This document shows, in pieces, positions 7,225-15,754 of a stretch of 52,378 nt of DNA. This stretch comes from Clostridia bacterium (GTDB taxonomy: Bacteria > Bacillota > Clostridia > Oscillospirales > Acutalibacteraceae). Positions within the stretch are counted from its first letter, which is position 1; each line of letters begins with the position of its first letter. The notes beneath the pieces are model-generated. The model worked only from the letters and a program-made list of their open reading frames with translations. It was not told the DNA's origin and ran no database searches. A program made the translations under genes and the position numbers. Where the stretch lies: the NCBI GenBank assembly GCA_017449935.1, contig JAFSYP010000056.1, positions 1 to 52,378 on the forward strand. The letters run 5' to 3'.

Positions 7225-8247
7225 TTATTTCAGATCGTCAAACAGGCGTATGTTGCTCTTGTCGAGCGGCAGCTCTCCGGCCTGTTCTTTTTTGACCACT
7301 TCCACGATGCGGTCGTTGACCGGCGTCGGCACGCCGCACCTTCTGCCCCATTCGCACACGACGCCGTTGATCGCGTCGATCTCGCAGGGCTTGCCCTTCT
7401 TGAGATCCTGGAGCATCGACGGCTCGATGTCGCGGTGCTTTTTCATCGCGATGGGCAGCAGCAGCTTTGCGAACGCGCGTTTGAGCGCGCCCTTGTAATA
7501 GAACAGCTTGGTGATGTCCTTGCCCTGCACGGGTGCGAACGTCTCCCCTGCAGCGCGGCCGACGTCGATGCATTCCTTCATGCAGCGCAGCGCGATCGGC
7601 TGGACGTCCTTATCCTCGGACACGCTGCCGAAATTGCCGCCGACCACGGTGCCGAGCCCCGAAAACGTGGCGTTGATCAGCAGCTTCGACCAGCGCGCGC
7701 CGAGCAGGTTGTCCTCGATATGCACCGGGCACATCTTTTCGAGCAGCGCTTTCACGCTGTCCATCTGATCGTCCGTGATGCCCTCCATCTTGCCCATGTG
7801 GTAGGACAGGCTCTCCTTGTCGCTGGTGAGGATGCACTCGCCCGGCGCGGACAGCGTCGCGCCCCACTCGACGGTACAGCCGATGGTGTGATCCTTGCCG
7901 ACGATCTCGGCAATGCCCGGCTCCGGGATGCCGTTCTGCAGCGTGACGATCACGCCGTCCTCGGTCAGCATGGGCTTGAGGAACGTCACGACGTCGGGGT
8001 TGAACAACTGCTTGGTCATCAGGAAAATGACCGCGTATTTCCCCTCCATCTCGTCCGGGAAGATCGCTTTGACCGGCACGGTCATCTCGACCGTACCCGT
8101 GATGTGCGCGCCCTTTTCGCGCAGCGCCGCGACGTGCGCCTTGTTGCGGTTGACCAGCTCCACGTCCACGCCGTTCTTGGTCATGAACGCGCCGAGCACC
8201 GTACCCAAAGACCCCGCGCCGTAAATGGCAACTTTTCCGCTTTGCAT
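7225..8247 (-). CDS. panE: 2-dehydropantoate 2-reductase family (PanE/ApbA)
   Basis: NADPH-dependent reductase of ketopantoate to pantoate in CoA synthesis, or a related ketoacid reductase. The 340-residue protein has a Rossmann GAGSLG at residues 10-15, a LQNGIP segment after the fourth strand, and the C-terminal block KLLINATFSGLGTV, which contains the catalytic Lys region (cf. KLxxN). GGAGG precedes the ATG at 8247 and a good promoter lies 32 bases upstream. No other pantothenate gene is adjacent, so the true substrate is not assured. Confidence 0.82.
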   Translation of the reverse strand: MQSGKVAIYGAGSLGTVLGAFMTKNGVDVELVNRNKAHVAALREKGAHITGTVEMTVPVKAIFPDEMEGKYAVIFLMTKQLFNPDVVTFLKPMLTEDGVIVTLQNGIPEPGIAEIVGKDHTIGCTVEWGATLSAPGECILTSDKESLSYHMGKMEGITDDQMDSVKALLEKMCPVHIEDNLLGARWSKLLINATFSGLGTVVGGNFGSVSEDKDVQPIALRCMKECIDVGRAAGETFAPVQGKDITKLFYYKGALKRAFAKLLLPIAMKKHRDIEPSMLQDLKKGKPCEIDAINGVVCEWGRRCGVPTPVNDRIVEVVKKEQAGELPLDKSNIRLFDDLK

Positions 8248-8278
8248 AGTATTCTCCTCCGTCTGTTCTGATACTCCT

Positions 8279-8307
8279 ATTGTATCGTCGACGGATTTTT
8301 TTGTCAA
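8279..8307 (-). promoter_or_regulatory. Sigma-A promoter of panE
   Basis: TTGACA (8302-8307) and TACAAT (8279-8284) on the minus strand, 17-base spacer, just past the stop codon of the upstream lipoprotein gene. Confidence 0.85.
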
Positions 8308-8319
8308 GAGGAAACAGCG

Positions 8320-9555
8320 TCATTCCACGCCCAATGTAACATAGCGGCTCAAAATCCCGTTCAGCGATTCCCTGTCCGCGTCCGACAGCTTCACGGCAAA
8401 GTCGCCCCGTGTGACGATGCCCGCGTCGGAATCGTAGCAAATGATCTCCTCATTGAGCACATCGGTCAGAATCACGTCGCTCAAATTGTCATACGGGTCG
8501 CCGAATTCCTGCGAACCGATCAGCTGCGTCACTGCCTGATTGTCCTTTGCGGACAGCGTCTTTTCTTTTCCCTGCTTGCCGGTCAGATTGGAAAAGGCGC
8601 AAATGTGATACTCCGGTTTTGCGCCCCAATACTTCATCGTCTTGTCGCCGTTTGTGAGGACGACTCTGCCGTTTTCGACGGATACGGCATACAAAACCGC
8701 GCTGCCGCCCTCTTGATTGCGGAGATACACCTTCCCGGATCGTACGATCAGGCTGTTGTCGCCGACAAAGAAGTCCGGCAGAAAGTAATTTCTGTATTCT
8801 TCCCCGCCGTCGCGCACCGTGACGCCGATCGTGTAAAGACCGGACGTCGGGCCGTACGTCAGAACGATTTCTTCCGTTTCGCCGTCCCCGTCATAATCGG
8901 CGGTGAGGATATCCAGCGCATGGGAATCGACCGTCTGCGCGTCAAAATGTTTGCAGGCTTTGATATCCGCCTTGCTGACTTCCGCCAGCACGAACCAGCC
9001 CTGCACGTCCGCCGTACAGACTTCGGGGTGGTTGAGCTGCTTGACGTACATGCACAGCGTATCCCCGTTTACGGAAACGTCCGCGATCCCGTACCGGTAG
9101 GAGCCGCTCGACGCTTTGACATAGCAGAGGATCAGCGCGCGGCTTTGGAAAAAGGCGTCGTCATATTCTGCCGCGTAACTGTCAAAGGACGGGATCTCGT
9201 CATAGCCGCGGTCAAATGTCAACGTATCGGCAAACGCCGTCTTGAAATCCTGCAACTCGCTCACGGTTTCAAACATGAACACCGGCCAGTGTTGCACAGA
9301 GCTTGTATACATCAAATCCGCGTTCAGCGCCTCGGACAGAATGCGGGTATCCCCGGAAGCGTTCGCATAGGCGACCTTCGCGGTATAGGAAAGCGATCCG
9401 CCGTCGACATTGGATACGGTCGCTTCGGGAGCCGCGCCGGAGGCTTGCGGTTCGGTCGAATACGGCGGAAAGCCGGTGCAGTGCTGCGTCCGGCCGCAGG
9501 CCGTCAAACAAACGACGATGCTCAAGCAGAGCATAAACGCGACGTGATTTTTCAT
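8320..9555 (-). CDS. Lipoprotein of unknown function with an acidic repeat-like motif
   Basis: A 411-residue surface lipoprotein I cannot assign. The signal peptide ends in the lipobox LTAC with Cys20 as the lipid-modified residue, followed by a Pro/Ser/Ala-rich linker to about residue 50. Around residue 220 ADYDGDGETEEIVLTYG resembles the Ca-binding FG-GAP/VCBS type turn (DxDGDG). The C-terminal third contains charged segments with no further membrane helix. GGGAGG lies upstream of the ATG. It sits upstream of panE and downstream of two sigma/anti-sigma pairs, and could be part of the same envelope-stress neighbourhood, but nothing in the sequence proves that. Confidence 0.85.
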   Translation of the reverse strand: MKNHVAFMLCLSIVVCLTACGRTQHCTGFPPYSTEPQASGAAPEATVSNVDGGSLSYTAKVAYANASGDTRILSEALNADLMYTSSVQHWPVFMFETVSELQDFKTAFADTLTFDRGYDEIPSFDSYAAEYDDAFFQSRALILCYVKASSGSYRYGIADVSVNGDTLCMYVKQLNHPEVCTADVQGWFVLAEVSKADIKACKHFDAQTVDSHALDILTADYDGDGETEEIVLTYGPTSGLYTIGVTVRDGGEEYRNYFLPDFFVGDNSLIVRSGKVYLRNQEGGSAVLYAVSVENGRVVLTNGDKTMKYWGAKPEYHICAFSNLTGKQGKEKTLSAKDNQAVTQLIGSQEFGDPYDNLSDVILTDVLNEEIICYDSDAGIVTRGDFAVKLSDADRESLNGILSRYVTLGVE

Positions 9556-9623
9556 AATGTCCTCCCGGCTTTTTGATTATCCTGTCATATTTTGTCCGCC
9601 TGTTCAACTGCTTTCGCTTCCGT

Positions 9624-9659
9624 AAAAACCGCGCCGAGCCGCTTCTGCAGTCCGGCGCG
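9624..9659 (-). terminator. Intrinsic terminator after the first anti-sigma-like gene
   Basis: Minus-strand stem CGCGCCG/CGGCGCG with a 16-base loop followed by GTTTTTA. Confidence 0.75.
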
Positions 9660-9671
9660 TATGCGCAAATG

Positions 9672-11060
9672 TTATTCCGGAATCGTTTGCGGTGCGGAAA
9701 CGGCGGTCGTACCGGTCTGCGATTTCGGGAACAGTTCGTTATTATACGGATTGCTTGCGGTCGGGTCCCCTGTTGTCGCGGTCGCTGTGTCCGACGCCGT
9801 GCTCGGCGTGCCGCTGTTCACTTTCCGGAGATCGTCGAACGTCACGTTATAGCTGTTTTTGAGAAATGCCGCGACGTTCTCTTTGCCGACGTTGAACAGA
9901 TACACACGACCGATAAGATTCGTTGCCACATAGCCGCTCTCGTAAACGTACATGGCTTTGTTGTTTTGCCCAAGCTCGGCAAGGTCGATGCTCAGCGTCA
10001 CCTTATCGCCTGTCGGCCAGTCGGTCGCGTTCGAGTTTTTGACGGAGCCGTCGGACAGAAGGTACCGGAAAATGTCCGCCTTATTTTGCGCGTTCACCGG
10101 GAACGTGCCGTCCTTGTACAGCCGAATGTTGCCGAAATGCACGCTGTTTCTGACGTCCGCCGCGGTCAAGAATTCGCCGAGCGACTGCGGCGTATAGTGC
10201 ACATTGACATACGGGTGGATGTGTTCCTCGCCCGGAAACTTCACGCCGACGGCAAGCGCTCTGTCGAAGTTTTGAAACACGTAAATATTCGCGCGCACGG
10301 TTTCCTCTTTGTCCGTTTTCGGATTGATGTTGCGCAGCGTATAGCCGCTGAACAACAGCGTTGCCGGCCTTGAGATATATTGGCCGCCTCGGAACGCGGC
10401 GCTGTATTCCTTGCCGAGACCGCCGGTCGGTTCAAACTGCACGGCGGGGAATTTTTCCTGCATCGTCCGCCTGTCCCAATCGGTTTCCGTGTATATTTCC
10501 GCACGCGTGGTCGCCGGCGTCGTCGCGGGATCGGCTCCGGGCGTGTTTTTAGCGGTCGACGATGCGTTCGGCGCGGTGGTCGACCGCTCCGCCGGGATCG
10601 CCACAACGGTCGTTTGCGTGTTGCCCTGTGCATCTTTGAATGTGACGACAACGCTGGAGTCCTCTTTTTGCCCTTCGGCGTTTCGTGTGATCGTGGCGAC
10701 CGTGGTGTGTTCCTTCCCCTCGCTGTCCACATAGGTGATGACCGTGGTTTCGGGAACGGCGATCGAATCGAAGCCGGACGCATCGGCGACGGTATAGACC
10801 ACGCCGTTTTCATCCGTCACCGTGATCTCGCTTTTTTGCGGCGCGTTTTTATGTCTGCCGACGCCGACCGCGACGGATACGGCGACGATCACGACGGCGG
10901 CAGACGCTGCGACGGACGCGATCGCTCTCACGTTGAACCGTTCGACCTTGTCTTCGGATTTCGGCGCGCAAACGCCCGCTTTTTCTTTGATCTCTTCCCA
11001 TTTGTCGGGAACAGCGTCATATGCCTGTCTTTTCAGCTCTTGTTCAAACTTACTTTTCAA
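9672..11060 (-). CDS. Membrane protein paired with an ECF sigma factor (probable anti-sigma/sensor)
   Basis: A 462-residue single-pass membrane protein. Residues 1-45 are hydrophilic and cytoplasmic (with a KWEEIKEKAG stretch), residues 46-66 form one membrane helix rich in Ala/Val, and the rest is outside. The outer part includes a Thr/Ala/Pro-rich linker near residues 155-190 and a globular region to residue 430. The gene overlaps the upstream ECF sigma gene by 11 bases, the usual arrangement for a sigma factor and its membrane anti-sigma regulator. No zinc-binding HxxxCxxC motif is seen in the N-terminus, so if it is an anti-sigma factor it is not the classic ZAS type. Function is inferred from context only. 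Confidence 0.7.
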   Translation of the reverse strand: MKSKFEQELKRQAYDAVPDKWEEIKEKAGVCAPKSEDKVERFNVRAIASVAASAAVVIVAVSVAVGVGRHKNAPQKSEITVTDENGVVYTVADASGFDSIAVPETTVITYVDSEGKEHTTVATITRNAEGQKEDSSVVVTFKDAQGNTQTTVVAIPAERSTTAPNASSTAKNTPGADPATTPATTRAEIYTETDWDRRTMQEKFPAVQFEPTGGLGKEYSAAFRGGQYISRPATLLFSGYTLRNINPKTDKEETVRANIYVFQNFDRALAVGVKFPGEEHIHPYVNVHYTPQSLGEFLTAADVRNSVHFGNIRLYKDGTFPVNAQNKADIFRYLLSDGSVKNSNATDWPTGDKVTLSIDLAELGQNNKAMYVYESGYVATNLIGRVYLFNVGKENVAAFLKNSYNVTFDDLRKVNSGTPSTASDTATATTGDPTASNPYNNELFPKSQTGTTAVSAPQTIPE

Positions 11061-11589
11061 AATGCTCGCCTCCCGTGTACTGCTTTCGCATTTTCCTGAC
11101 GGCGTTGTTGTATGTCCAGAATACGGTGCCTTTTGGGATATTCAGTTCCGCCGCGACCTCGGTGAGCGTCATATCGCCCAAAAGCCGCAGCAAAACAATG
11201 TTCTTCTCCCGCGCCGAAAGACCGTCCAGCATCCCGAGCGCGTCGATCTGCGTATCCGCCTGCACAGTGAAATCGTCCGCGCCGGGCATCTCCGGCATGA
11301 CCTCAAACGATTCCGTGCGGGACTGCTTTCGCTGCAGATCCACGACAAGGTTTCTGGCGACCGTGAATATCCACGCCCGGCCTTTCTCTTCGGCGCGGTA
11401 CAAGGAGGATTTACGCATGAGCGTGACGAACGTGTCCTGCATCACGTCCTGCGCGGCGTCGTAATTGCCGCACAGACGCAGCGCATAGAAAAACACGCTT
11501 TCATGCATGCCTTTGTATAATTCCTCAAGAGCGGTACCGTCTCCCGATTGAACTCTGCTCATCAAGTGATCAATTTGATGATTTGTCAT
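11050..11589 (-). CDS. ECF-type RNA polymerase sigma factor
   Basis: A 179-residue alternative sigma factor. Region 2 has DAAQDVMQDTFVTLMRK and GRAWIFTVARNLVVDLQRK; region 4 has LSAREKNIVLLRLLGDMTLTEVAAEL and a helix-turn-helix recognition helix near IPKGTVFWTYNNAVRKMRK. The start at 11589 has GGGGAG 4 bases upstream and gives MTNHQIDHLM; the longer open frame to 11703 would cover the promoter. It is translationally coupled to the downstream membrane protein and forms one of two sigma/membrane-protein pairs in a row. Its target promoters are not known. Confidence 0.9.
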   Translation of the reverse strand: MTNHQIDHLMSRVQSGDGTALEELYKGMHESVFFYALRLCGNYDAAQDVMQDTFVTLMRKSSLYRAEEKGRAWIFTVARNLVVDLQRKQSRTESFEVMPEMPGADDFTVQADTQIDALGMLDGLSAREKNIVLLRLLGDMTLTEVAAELNIPKGTVFWTYNNAVRKMRKQYTGGEHFEK

Positions 11590-11671
11590 GATCTCCCCTC
11601 CTTCAATACCAAAACGAATGAGAAAAGAAAAGTATTGGGTATTTCCAAAAAATATTTTCATTCTGCCTTCA

Positions 11672-11700
11672 ACTATACCATATCCCGCTCTTGTACACAA
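11672..11700 (-). promoter_or_regulatory. Promoter of the first ECF sigma operon
   Basis: TTGTGT (11695-11700) and TATAGT (11672-11677) with a 17-base spacer and an extended -10 TGG on the minus strand. The leader of about 75 bases is AT-rich. Confidence 0.55.
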
Positions 11701-11706
11701 CACAGG

Positions 11707-11749
11707 AAAAAACCGCCGAAGTCCTATCGCATGGATAAAACTCCGGCGG
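11707..11749 (-). terminator. Intrinsic terminator after the second anti-sigma-like gene
   Basis: Minus-strand CCGCCG/CGGCGG stem with partly paired AGT/ACT inside, followed by a run of six T. Confidence 0.8.
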
Positions 11750-11765
11750 AAAAGCAGGTATGACT

Positions 11766-12770
11766 TTACGGCGTATACGTTGCCGCGTCGTTGTAGAAGT
11801 ATTCATAGGGGTTTTCGACGCCCTCGAAGTACGCGGACACGTCCGTGCCCTGCGGATTTACGTATCGGTTGTCCGGGGTGATAATGATCTCCATAAAGCC
11901 GGCGTACACGTACAGCAGCTTTTCACCCTTGTGCGCGTTCAGAAACGCGTCGTACGCAGAGAACCACGGTCCGCCGAACGCGGGCGTCGCGGACAGCCGG
12001 CCGTTCTCTTTGGTTAGCGTGATGATGGCGACAAGCTCTCCGTCGCTGTAGGCGAGGTAGTCCCGGAAATTCTGCCTCAGTTCCAACTGCTTGCCTTCCA
12101 CGCCGTCATAGGAAACGTGGCAGTAACCGGTCTCGGAATACGTGAGGTTATCCGCCGGTACGCCGCTGGCGGCAAGCGCGGAACCGATCCATGTGTTCTC
12201 CATAAGATACGCTCTCGCCTCGGCGTCCGTGATCTTTTCGCCGACGACCTTCACGCCCGGTTGTGCGCCGGTCACCGCGGGCACGCAAGGGATCATCCAG
12301 CCGCCCAACTGCGTATCGCCGCCGTATGTTGAACCGGAACCGTCCTTCGGCTGCGCAGTGGTCGTCTCGGTCGGCTGCGGCTTCTTGGCCGGCGCCCCTG
12401 TCCGATTTGTACCCTCGTCCGGTACGCTCGCACCGCCGTAGATTTTTGTTGTCTGCGCAGCTTCTCCGCCTTGATCCGACGGGAAGACTGCCGGATCTTC
12501 GCTGACGGTCGGATCATCCGGTCGGGTGACTGCGGTTTGTTCGGCGGTGTTTTCTGCGGACACGGCCGTGCCGCTTTCGGCTTGGTTTTCGCCGCCGGCT
12601 TTGATCGGGACGCTGCCTTTCTGCGCGGCGACGCCGATCCCCACGCACAGCGCGATCGCGACAATGCCGACGCCTGCCGCGGTCAGCCGCTTCATCTTTG
12701 CGGCTTTCCGCGTTTCGTATTCGCCTTTTCTTTCCATGACAATGTCAAATACTTCATTGTTCGTCTTCAT
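11766..12770 (-). CDS. Membrane protein paired with an ECF sigma factor (probable anti-sigma/sensor)
   Basis: A 334-residue single-pass membrane protein with a short cytoplasmic part (about 30 residues, RKGEYETRKAAKMKRL), one membrane helix with GVGIVAIALCVGIGVAA, and a long outer region that opens with a Thr/Pro/Glu-rich linker to about residue 150. The outer domain has a WIGSALAASGVPADNL segment and ends NDAATYTP. It overlaps the sigma gene at 12754. I chose the ATG at 12770; the one at 12782 directly abuts the AAGG ribosome binding site. The design mirrors the pair downstream, but the two outer domains do not look alike. Confidence 0.7.
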   Translation of the reverse strand: MKTNNEVFDIVMERKGEYETRKAAKMKRLTAAGVGIVAIALCVGIGVAAQKGSVPIKAGGENQAESGTAVSAENTAEQTAVTRPDDPTVSEDPAVFPSDQGGEAAQTTKIYGGASVPDEGTNRTGAPAKKPQPTETTTAQPKDGSGSTYGGDTQLGGWMIPCVPAVTGAQPGVKVVGEKITDAEARAYLMENTWIGSALAASGVPADNLTYSETGYCHVSYDGVEGKQLELRQNFRDYLAYSDGELVAIITLTKENGRLSATPAFGGPWFSAYDAFLNAHKGEKLLYVYAGFMEIIITPDNRYVNPQGTDVSAYFEGVENPYEYFYNDAATYTP

Positions 12771-13314
12771 AGTCAAAACCATCCTTTCCGAGCTGCGATT
12801 TCAGCGCCTCGCGCGCCCGACTTAGAAGAACCTTCGTATTGCCTTCGTTCTTATGCATGATCTTAGCGATCTCCGCAACTTTTTGATTTTCAAAGTAGCG
12901 CAGCCACAACGCCGTATAATACTCCGCTTTCAGTTTTTTCATGGAAGATACGACATGCCGATTTCTTTCGTCCGTTATGTACTGCGCCTCCGGAGACGGC
13001 TTGTCCGACGTCACATCGTCGATCTCTTCCATGCTGACGGCGCTGTGCTTTTTCTGCCGTCTCACATAGTCCGTCGCCGTATTGCGGCCGATGCAAAACA
13101 GCCACGTTTTAAAGGACGCCTTGCCGTTATACCGCGGCTTTTTGGTTGCCAGTTTCACAAAGGTTTCGATCGCCGCCTCTTCGGCGGTGTCCGCATCTTG
13201 AACGAAGGACAGAATGAACATTTCCAGCGGCATACGGTATTCTTCGATCAGTTCCCTGAGTCCTGCTTCGTCACCCAGGAGAAAACGGCGGTAGCTACTT
13301 GCACCGTTATCCAT
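12754..13314 (-). CDS. ECF-type RNA polymerase sigma factor
   Basis: A 186-residue sigma-70 family factor. Region 2 covers EEYRMPLEMFILSFVQDADT with AEEAAIETFVKLATKK and KTWLFCIGRNTATDYVRRQKK. Region 4 covers KLKAEYYTALWLRYFENQKV and a recognition helix MHKNEGNTKVLLSRAREALK. GGAG precedes the ATG at 13314. It overlaps its downstream membrane partner by 17 bases. A TATAAT lies about 50 bases upstream of the start, but its -35 (TTACCT) is poor for sigma-A, so autoregulation from an ECF-type promoter is possible. Confidence 0.9.
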   Translation of the reverse strand: MDNGASSYRRFLLGDEAGLRELIEEYRMPLEMFILSFVQDADTAEEAAIETFVKLATKKPRYNGKASFKTWLFCIGRNTATDYVRRQKKHSAVSMEEIDDVTSDKPSPEAQYITDERNRHVVSSMKKLKAEYYTALWLRYFENQKVAEIAKIMHKNEGNTKVLLSRAREALKSQLGKDGFDYEDEQ

Positions 13315-13406
13315 AGGGGTCTCCTTTCCGAAAGAGCGGTCTTCCGTTGCCCTTTCACTTATTATACGCATAAACCGCGGAAAAGGTAACAGTTTTTGCA
13401 CGGAAA

Positions 13407-13424
13407 CCGTGATGAACCAAAAAA
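13407..13424. repeat. 18-base direct repeat, copy 1 (next to the thrS terminator)
   Basis: CCGTGATGAACCAAAAAA occurs here and identically at 32657-32674. In both places the six A form the T-tract of a minus-strand terminator. This suggests that terminator and flank are parts of a mobile or recombining intergenic module. Confidence 0.6.
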
Positions 13425-13462
13425 CGGGACCGTACTGTGCGTATTCTGCACAGACAGTCCCG
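13419..13462 (-). terminator. Intrinsic terminator after thrS
   Basis: Minus-strand CGGGAC/GTCCCG stem with an inner GTGC/GCAC pair and a run of six T. Confidence 0.88.
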
Positions 13463-13486
13463 AAAGCATATGCGGTCAAAGCCGGT

Positions 13487-15430
13487 TTACCAGATCACTT
13501 TTTCTGCCGTTTCACGCAGCGCGAGCGCCGTGAACTCCGCTTCGCTCATGGAGCCCATGTCGCCGCCGCTCCTGCGCCGGACGGAAAGGTTTTCCTCCTC
13601 GATCTCCTTATCGCCGACGAGCAGCATATAGGGAATCTTTTCCTTCTGCGCCTCGCGGATCTTGTAGCCGATCTTCTCCGAGCGCATGTCGGTCGTCACG
13701 CGGAAGCCGAGCGCGGCCAGGCGTTTCTCCACCTCGCGGGCGTACGGCTGGTGGCGGTCGGCGATCGGCAGCAGGCGTATCTGTTCGGGCGCCAGCCACA
13801 GCGGGAACGCGCCGGCGTACTTCTCGATCAGCAGCGCGAGCGTGCGCTCATAGCAGCCGATCGACGTTCTGTGGATGATATAGGGATTCTTCTTGCTGCC
13901 GTCTGTATCGACGTATTCCATGCCGAATTTTTCGGCGAGCATCTGGTCGACCTGGATCGTGATGAGCGTGTCTTCCTTGCCGAATACGTTCTTGATCTGG
14001 ATGTCGAGCTTCGGGCCGTAGAACGCCGCTTCGCCGACGCCGATCTTGTATGGGATCTCCAGATGGTCGAGGATCTTCTGCATCACGCCCTGCGCCTCGT
14101 CCCACTGCTCGTTCGTGCCGATATACTTTTCGCGGTCGTTCGGGTCCCACTGTGAGAAGCGGTACGAAACGTCCTCGTACAGGCCGAGCGTCTTGAGCAT
14201 ATAGATCGCCAGCTCCAGACAGTTGCGGAACTCGCCCTCCAGCTGGTCGGGCGTGCACATCAGATGGCCCTCGGAGATCGTGAACTGACGCACGCGAATC
14301 AGACCGTGCATCTCGCCGGACGCCTCGTTGCGGAAGAGCGTCGAGGTTTCGTTGTAGCGCAGCGGCAGATCGCGGTAGGAACGCGCGCGGTTGAGGTACG
14401 CCTGGTACTGGAACGGGCAGGTCATCGGACGCAGCGCGAACACTTCGTCCTCCGAGTCGGGATCGCCCATCACGAACATGCCGTCGCGGTAATGGTCCCA
14501 GTGGCCGGAGAGCTTGTAGAGATCGCTCTTGGCCATGTACGGCGTCTTGGTCAGCAGCCAGCCTCTGCGCTGCTCCTCGTCCTCGACGAAGCGCTGCAGG
14601 ATCTGGATGACGCGCGCGCCCTTCGGCAGCAGGATCGGCAGGCCCTGGCCGATCAGCTCGGACGTCGTGAAATATTCCAGCTCGCGGCCGAGCTTGTTGT
14701 GGTCGCGCTTTTTCGCTTCTTCGACCGCGGCGAGGTGCGCTTCCATCTCGTCCTTTTTGGTGAAGGCGGTACCGTAAATGCGCTGGAGCATCTTGTTTTT
14801 GGAGTCGCCGCGCCAGTACGCGCCGGTCGCGCTCGTGAGCTTGAACGCCTTGACGCGGCCCGTATCCGGGATATGCGGTCCGGCACACAGCTCGTCGAAC
14901 TCGCCCTGGCGGAAGAAGGAGATCTTTTCGCCCTTGCCGGCGTGCTCCTGAATGAGCTCGACCTTATAGATCTCGCCCTTCTCAGTCATCATGGCAATCG
15001 CCTCGTCCGCGTCCAGCTCGTACCGTTCGAGCGGCAGACCTTCCTTGACGATTTTTTTCATCTCGCCCTCGATCTTTTCAAGCATTTCGGGCGTGAAGGG
15101 CGTGTCGATATCGAAGTCATAGTAGAAGCCGTTTTCGATCGCGGGACCGATGGCGAGCTTCGCCTCGGGGTACAGACGCTTGACCGCCTGCGCGAGGATG
15201 TGGGACGCGGTGTGTCGGAACGCGTGCTTGCCTTCGGGATCGTCGAACGTGAGGATCTCAAGCGCGCAGTCCTGCGTCAGCGCCGTGCGCAGATCGCAGA
15301 CGACGCCGTCCACCTTGCACACGCACGCCGCCTTGTACAGTCCCATGCCCAGGGATTTTGCGACCTCCATCGCGGTGACGCCGTTTTCATACTCTTTGAT
15401 GACGCCGCCTTTGAGTTTGACCTGGATCAT
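13487..15430 (-). CDS. thrS: Threonine-tRNA ligase
   Basis: Class II aminoacyl-tRNA synthetase that charges tRNA-Thr. The 647-residue protein has a TGS domain at the N-terminus (MIQVKLKGG), the editing domain with HTASHILAQAVKRL, the catalytic core with RPMTCPFQYQAY and an EASGEMHGLIRVRQF motif 2, and the anticodon-binding C-terminus. The start at 15430 has AGGAG 8 bases upstream. An N-terminal extension to 15475 would overlap the leader terminator and is rejected. Expression is controlled by the T-box leader upstream. All expected domains are intact. Confidence 0.97.
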   Translation of the reverse strand: MIQVKLKGGVIKEYENGVTAMEVAKSLGMGLYKAACVCKVDGVVCDLRTALTQDCALEILTFDDPEGKHAFRHTASHILAQAVKRLYPEAKLAIGPAIENGFYYDFDIDTPFTPEMLEKIEGEMKKIVKEGLPLERYELDADEAIAMMTEKGEIYKVELIQEHAGKGEKISFFRQGEFDELCAGPHIPDTGRVKAFKLTSATGAYWRGDSKNKMLQRIYGTAFTKKDEMEAHLAAVEEAKKRDHNKLGRELEYFTTSELIGQGLPILLPKGARVIQILQRFVEDEEQRRGWLLTKTPYMAKSDLYKLSGHWDHYRDGMFVMGDPDSEDEVFALRPMTCPFQYQAYLNRARSYRDLPLRYNETSTLFRNEASGEMHGLIRVRQFTISEGHLMCTPDQLEGEFRNCLELAIYMLKTLGLYEDVSYRFSQWDPNDREKYIGTNEQWDEAQGVMQKILDHLEIPYKIGVGEAAFYGPKLDIQIKNVFGKEDTLITIQVDQMLAEKFGMEYVDTDGSKKNPYIIHRTSIGCYERTLALLIEKYAGAFPLWLAPEQIRLLPIADRHQPYAREVEKRLAALGFRVTTDMRSEKIGYKIREAQKEKIPYMLLVGDKEIEEENLSVRRRSGGDMGSMSEAEFTALALRETAEKVIW

Positions 15431-15457
15431 ATTTATCTCTCCTATCGTAATAAAATG

Positions 15458-15496
15458 CAAAAATAAAAGCTCCATCCCGAAAACTCTGGGATGAAG
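15458..15496 (-). terminator. T-box-controlled terminator before thrS
   Basis: Minus-strand CATCCC/GGGATG stem with a 9-base loop extended by CTTC/GGAG pairs, then AGCTTTTATTTTT. It follows the T-box sequence directly and would be the conditional terminator. Confidence 0.85.
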
Positions 15497-15705
15497 CGAA
15501 TCGGCTCCACGGTTCCACCCGGATTGCAGGGCAAGCCCTGCCGCTCAAACGTCCGTAACGCGGACACACGGCGCGCCATTTCCTGCGCGCAGCTCCGCAG
15601 CGGTCATGTCCTTCCGCTCTGACCGCGCTCACAGCACAAGGCGCGGCTCTCTGGCAAAGCGTATCGAAGAACAACTTCTGCATCACAGCTTTTGATTTGA
15701 TTGTT
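15458..15705 (-). ncRNA. T-box riboswitch of thrS
   Basis: The roughly 250-base leader between the promoter and thrS ends with the T-box signature GGGTGGAACCGTG (15508-15520), which pairs with the uncharged tRNA acceptor end, followed by a terminator. The upstream part includes the stem I landmark CCAGAGAGCC. Threonine codons ACC (15602-15604) and ACA (15607-15609) both occur in the region where the specifier is expected; I cannot decide between them. Seen in sequence: the T-box core and terminator. Known: such leaders sense uncharged tRNA-Thr. Confidence 0.9.
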
Positions 15706-15711
15706 GAATGT

Positions 15712-15740
15712 AGAATAACACTTCGGCGCCGGATTGTCAA
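15712..15740 (-). promoter_or_regulatory. Sigma-A promoter of thrS
   Basis: TTGACA (15735-15740) and TATTCT (15712-15717) with a 17-base spacer on the minus strand, at the head of the T-box leader. Confidence 0.8.
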
Positions 15741-15754
15741 GAGAGAAATTGAAA

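Noticed and set aside
15387-15740. 117-residue open frame in front of thrS
   Set aside because: It covers the T-box leader and its terminator, so the conserved RNA explains the sequence.
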